DNA of 64,000 bases, taken from assembly GCF_963877135.1 (NCBI RefSeq), contig NZ_CAWNSW010000105.1:62001-126000 (forward strand), in the 5' to 3' direction. This DNA is from Stenomitos frigidus_A. Lineage in GTDB: Bacteria > Cyanobacteriota > Cyanobacteriia > Leptolyngbyales > Leptolyngbyaceae. The notes under the pieces are model-generated. The model was not told where the DNA came from and did no database searches. It saw only the letters and a list, made by a program, of their open reading frames with translations. Of the stretch, positions 61,997 to 64,000 are shown one piece after another (position 1 is the first letter of the stretch; each line of letters opens with the position of its first letter). A program made the position numbers and the translations under genes.

Positions 61997-63949
61997 CTAG
62001 AAACTAAACTGTGCCCGCAAGTTACCGACAAAAATCGTCGGATTACTGTCGAAGTTGTTGGCATTGAAGATGGCGTAGAACGCAGGCACCAGAGCGATAT
62101 TATCCGTCAGCGGGTAGAAGTAGGAGGCTTCTAACTCGTACATGGTGCCGCCATCACCAGCACCCGCTGCAAAGTAGCGATCGCCCCGAATGATGTCCAT
62201 TGGCATCAAGAACGTCACAACTCCCAAGGCACCTTTTTTGAGTAAATCGGGGAAACCAACACCCACCTGGAAGGATTGGACATCAACGGCCTTGTCGATT
62301 GGCTTCAGATTAGTGTTACCAAAGCCATAGCGTCCAAAGATGCCAAAGCCAGGTGTAATCAGCCAATCAAAGTTAAAGGTAAACGTGTTGGCATAGGCGT
62401 ATTTCAGACCGCCACCAACCCCGTTTTCAGAGAAGCCCGGACCCGCATCAACATAACCATAAGGAATGGGTTCACCGATCGCACCACCGACCTGACCACC
62501 GTAGGCTTGAATCCGGCTGTAGTTGTATAGAAAGCGGAAGTTGAGCGTGCTGCTAGGTGAGAAGGTCAACTCAGCTGTTGCGGTGTTTGTACCACCAAAC
62601 AAGCCGAAGGTAGGACTGCTTGAGGTGTTAAAGCCAAACTGGCTGGGTAGAAACTCGGTATTCTCACCCAAATAAGCGGCTGCAAACCGGAACTGCTTGT
62701 TGATATTCCACTCAACGATCGCACCCGACCCACGATCGATTGCGTTTGTCTGGGTACTACCGATCGAGTCAAAGCTACCTGAACCGGTTAGGAAGAAGGT
62801 AAAGCGGTTGAAGTCAAAGGCACGGTACCAGTTAACACGAGGCCCAACGGTGACTTTAATGGAGTCACCAACTGGGAAACTGTAGAACAAATCGTGAATG
62901 ACCACATCGCTGCGACCGTTGACCGTTCCCGCTGTTTGATCGGTAAACGGAGCACCGAAGGCGTTAAAGAAGCCCGCCGACGCATATTGGTTGATTGGCG
63001 AAATACCGTTACCTGCCGATAGCTGCGTGACCAGGTTGTCTTTACCCGAAAACGAGGTATTGAGAGTCAACCAGGTCAAAAAGCTAAACGTTGGTTCTGG
63101 CGAACCGGTGACTTGTCTGGTTGGCTGACCGTTAGTCCGAGTCGTAAAGAACCGTCCGTTGGCAGCATCATTCACACCGCTAGCAGGGCCTTCATAGGTC
63201 ACGTCGCGGCTGGCACCAGCGCCTGAGAGGTTAAACCAAACTAAACCATTCAGCTTGGTCGTCGTCGAAAACTGCTGCTTCTCCAGCGTGGCAGTACGAG
63301 CTTCCAAGGCACCGACCCGACCCCGTAAGGTGGCTAGTTCCGCTGCAAACTCTTCTTGAAGCTTTTGTACGGCTAATAAGTCTTCTTTTTTGACCAGGTC
63401 AGCCGTTCCCGCCGCAATCAGTTCGTTGATGCGATCCATGCAGGCGTTTAGACCAGCCGCAAATTCATAACGGGTCAACGCACGGTTGCCGCGGTAGGTT
63501 TTGTTGGGATAGCCCACAATACAGCCGTACCGTTCAACTAACGATTGCAACGCCTGGAAAGCCCAGTCAGTTGGTTTAACGTCAGTCAACTGAGAAACAG
63601 ATGTCACCTGATCCAGTACGCTAGGCTCAACTTCTTGAGCGTCGGCTGCATATAGCATTGGCTGGATCTCAGCCCCTTGGACAAGCGGATCGCTTGCCAC
63701 TGCACTTGCCACCAGACGTGGGCTCAATGCTTGCCGATCAGAAACAGCTGGGGTCGCTTGTGTGTTCGCTGAGAGCACAGGCGCTTGAGGCACAACCGAT
63801 ACGACACGCTGTGATGCGTCGATCGAGCTTTGCGAAGCCTTGGCACCAGACGCTAGTAGCCCTGTTGCCGTGCTTGCAAGGAACAACGCTGTCCACAGGC
63901 TCACTGGCGAAAGCAACAAAGATTTCCATCGATTATTAAGACTAGACAT
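61997..63949 (-). CDS. SLH-domain iron-uptake porin (Slr1841/OprB type)
   Basis: About 650 residues from ATG 63949 (MSSLNNRWKSLLLSPVSLWT). It has a signal peptide ending near SGAKA, a spacer, and an SLH domain (about 125-190, VTSVSQLTDVKPTDWAFQAL and ALTRYEFAAGLNACMDRIN). A short coiled coil follows (LLAVQKLQEEFAAEL), then a 16-strand-like beta-barrel that ends in the aromatic C-terminus AQFSF. These are the major outer-membrane porins of cyanobacteria; some take up inorganic iron. The SLH domain binds pyruvylated cell-wall polysaccharide. ATG 63982 adds 11 residues and is less likely. Confidence 0.92.
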   Translation of the reverse strand: MSSLNNRWKSLLLSPVSLWTALFLASTATGLLASGAKASQSSIDASQRVVSVVPQAPVLSANTQATPAVSDRQALSPRLVASAVASDPLVQGAEIQPMLYAADAQEVEPSVLDQVTSVSQLTDVKPTDWAFQALQSLVERYGCIVGYPNKTYRGNRALTRYEFAAGLNACMDRINELIAAGTADLVKKEDLLAVQKLQEEFAAELATLRGRVGALEARTATLEKQQFSTTTKLNGLVWFNLSGAGASRDVTYEGPASGVNDAANGRFFTTRTNGQPTRQVTGSPEPTFSFLTWLTLNTSFSGKDNLVTQLSAGNGISPINQYASAGFFNAFGAPFTDQTAGTVNGRSDVVIHDLFYSFPVGDSIKVTVGPRVNWYRAFDFNRFTFFLTGSGSFDSIGSTQTNAIDRGSGAIVEWNINKQFRFAAAYLGENTEFLPSQFGFNTSSSPTFGLFGGTNTATAELTFSPSSTLNFRFLYNYSRIQAYGGQVGGAIGEPIPYGYVDAGPGFSENGVGGGLKYAYANTFTFNFDWLITPGFGIFGRYGFGNTNLKPIDKAVDVQSFQVGVGFPDLLKKGALGVVTFLMPMDIIRGDRYFAAGAGDGGTMYELEASYFYPLTDNIALVPAFYAIFNANNFDSNPTIFVGNLRAQFSF

Positions 63950-64000
63950 CGAATCCTCACACCACGCGATTAAACAAATCAAGACGTAAGCATACTAAAG

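Overview
The window is a chromosomal stretch of a cyanobacterium, most likely a filamentous Leptolyngbya-like form. The evidence is the very dense occurrence of the HIP1 octamer GCGATCGC and its CGATCG core in and between genes, several cyanobacteria-typical proteins (DUF3727, DUF6761 and DUF4112 proteins, a CSP41-like epimerase, an SLH-domain iron-uptake porin, a diheme cytochrome c), and many short heptanucleotide tandem repeats between genes. The species assignment is inference. There is no rRNA, CRISPR array or convincing tRNA.

Layout. 1-8.9 kb: end of a GH3 hexosaminidase gene, a Mug-type DNA glycosylase, a CSP41-like NAD-binding protein, a membrane-anchored CofE-like protein, a two-domain acetyltransferase, then the compact row ruvX - DUF3727 - mltG - yqeG-like. 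9.2-14.6 kb: proB convergent with an OmpR-type response regulator, DUF6761, a RibD/DHFR-like reductase, a HIT protein and asnS. 14.6-18.4 kb (minus strand): a UBP-type zinc finger protein, a cyclic-nucleotide-domain histidine kinase and a CDC48-like double AAA ATPase. 18.5-27.5 kb: a 21-bp tandem array, then gltD and gltB on the same strand, separated by about 2.2 kb of AT-richer accessory genes (DUF433/DUF5615 toxin-antitoxin-like pair, DUF4926 protein, HEPN-like protein, small membrane protein).

27.5-30.4 kb is a decayed zone. A hybrid histidine kinase remnant, already cut at both ends, is split by a complete 908-bp IS5-family element with 16-bp terminal inverted repeats and a TCA target duplication. 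30.5-36.7 kb: two small membrane proteins, a nucleoside deaminase, an HpxO-type urate hydroxylase (together a plausible purine-degradation set), an ABM/membrane protein, DUF4112, GNAT and a diheme cytochrome c. 36.9-46.7 kb: secA, an RND efflux adaptor-permease pair, a secreted unknown and a SUI1/eIF1-like factor.

46.7-64 kb: a HerA-like ATPase, a membrane-anchored GH5 glycanase with a CBM2, a PP2C phosphatase with an N-terminal zinc ribbon directly followed by an FHA/zinc-ribbon Ser/Thr kinase, a DUF4327-like protein, a thioredoxin-like 2Fe-2S ferredoxin, a CobW-type metallochaperone with a long His-rich loop, cysS, an AI-2E family transporter, a 40-bp perfect palindrome, a BMP-family binding protein, a DAO-type FAD oxidoreductase and an SLH porin.

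Most of this is ordinary core genome. The places most worth a second look are the accessory block between gltB and gltD (HEPN RNRLVH protein plus DUF4926 partner), the 21-bp heptad-repeat array, the phosphatase/kinase pair sharing zinc ribbons, the UBP finger beside the CDC48-like ATPase, and the IS-split kinase pseudogene. I did not find a clearly new multi-gene system.
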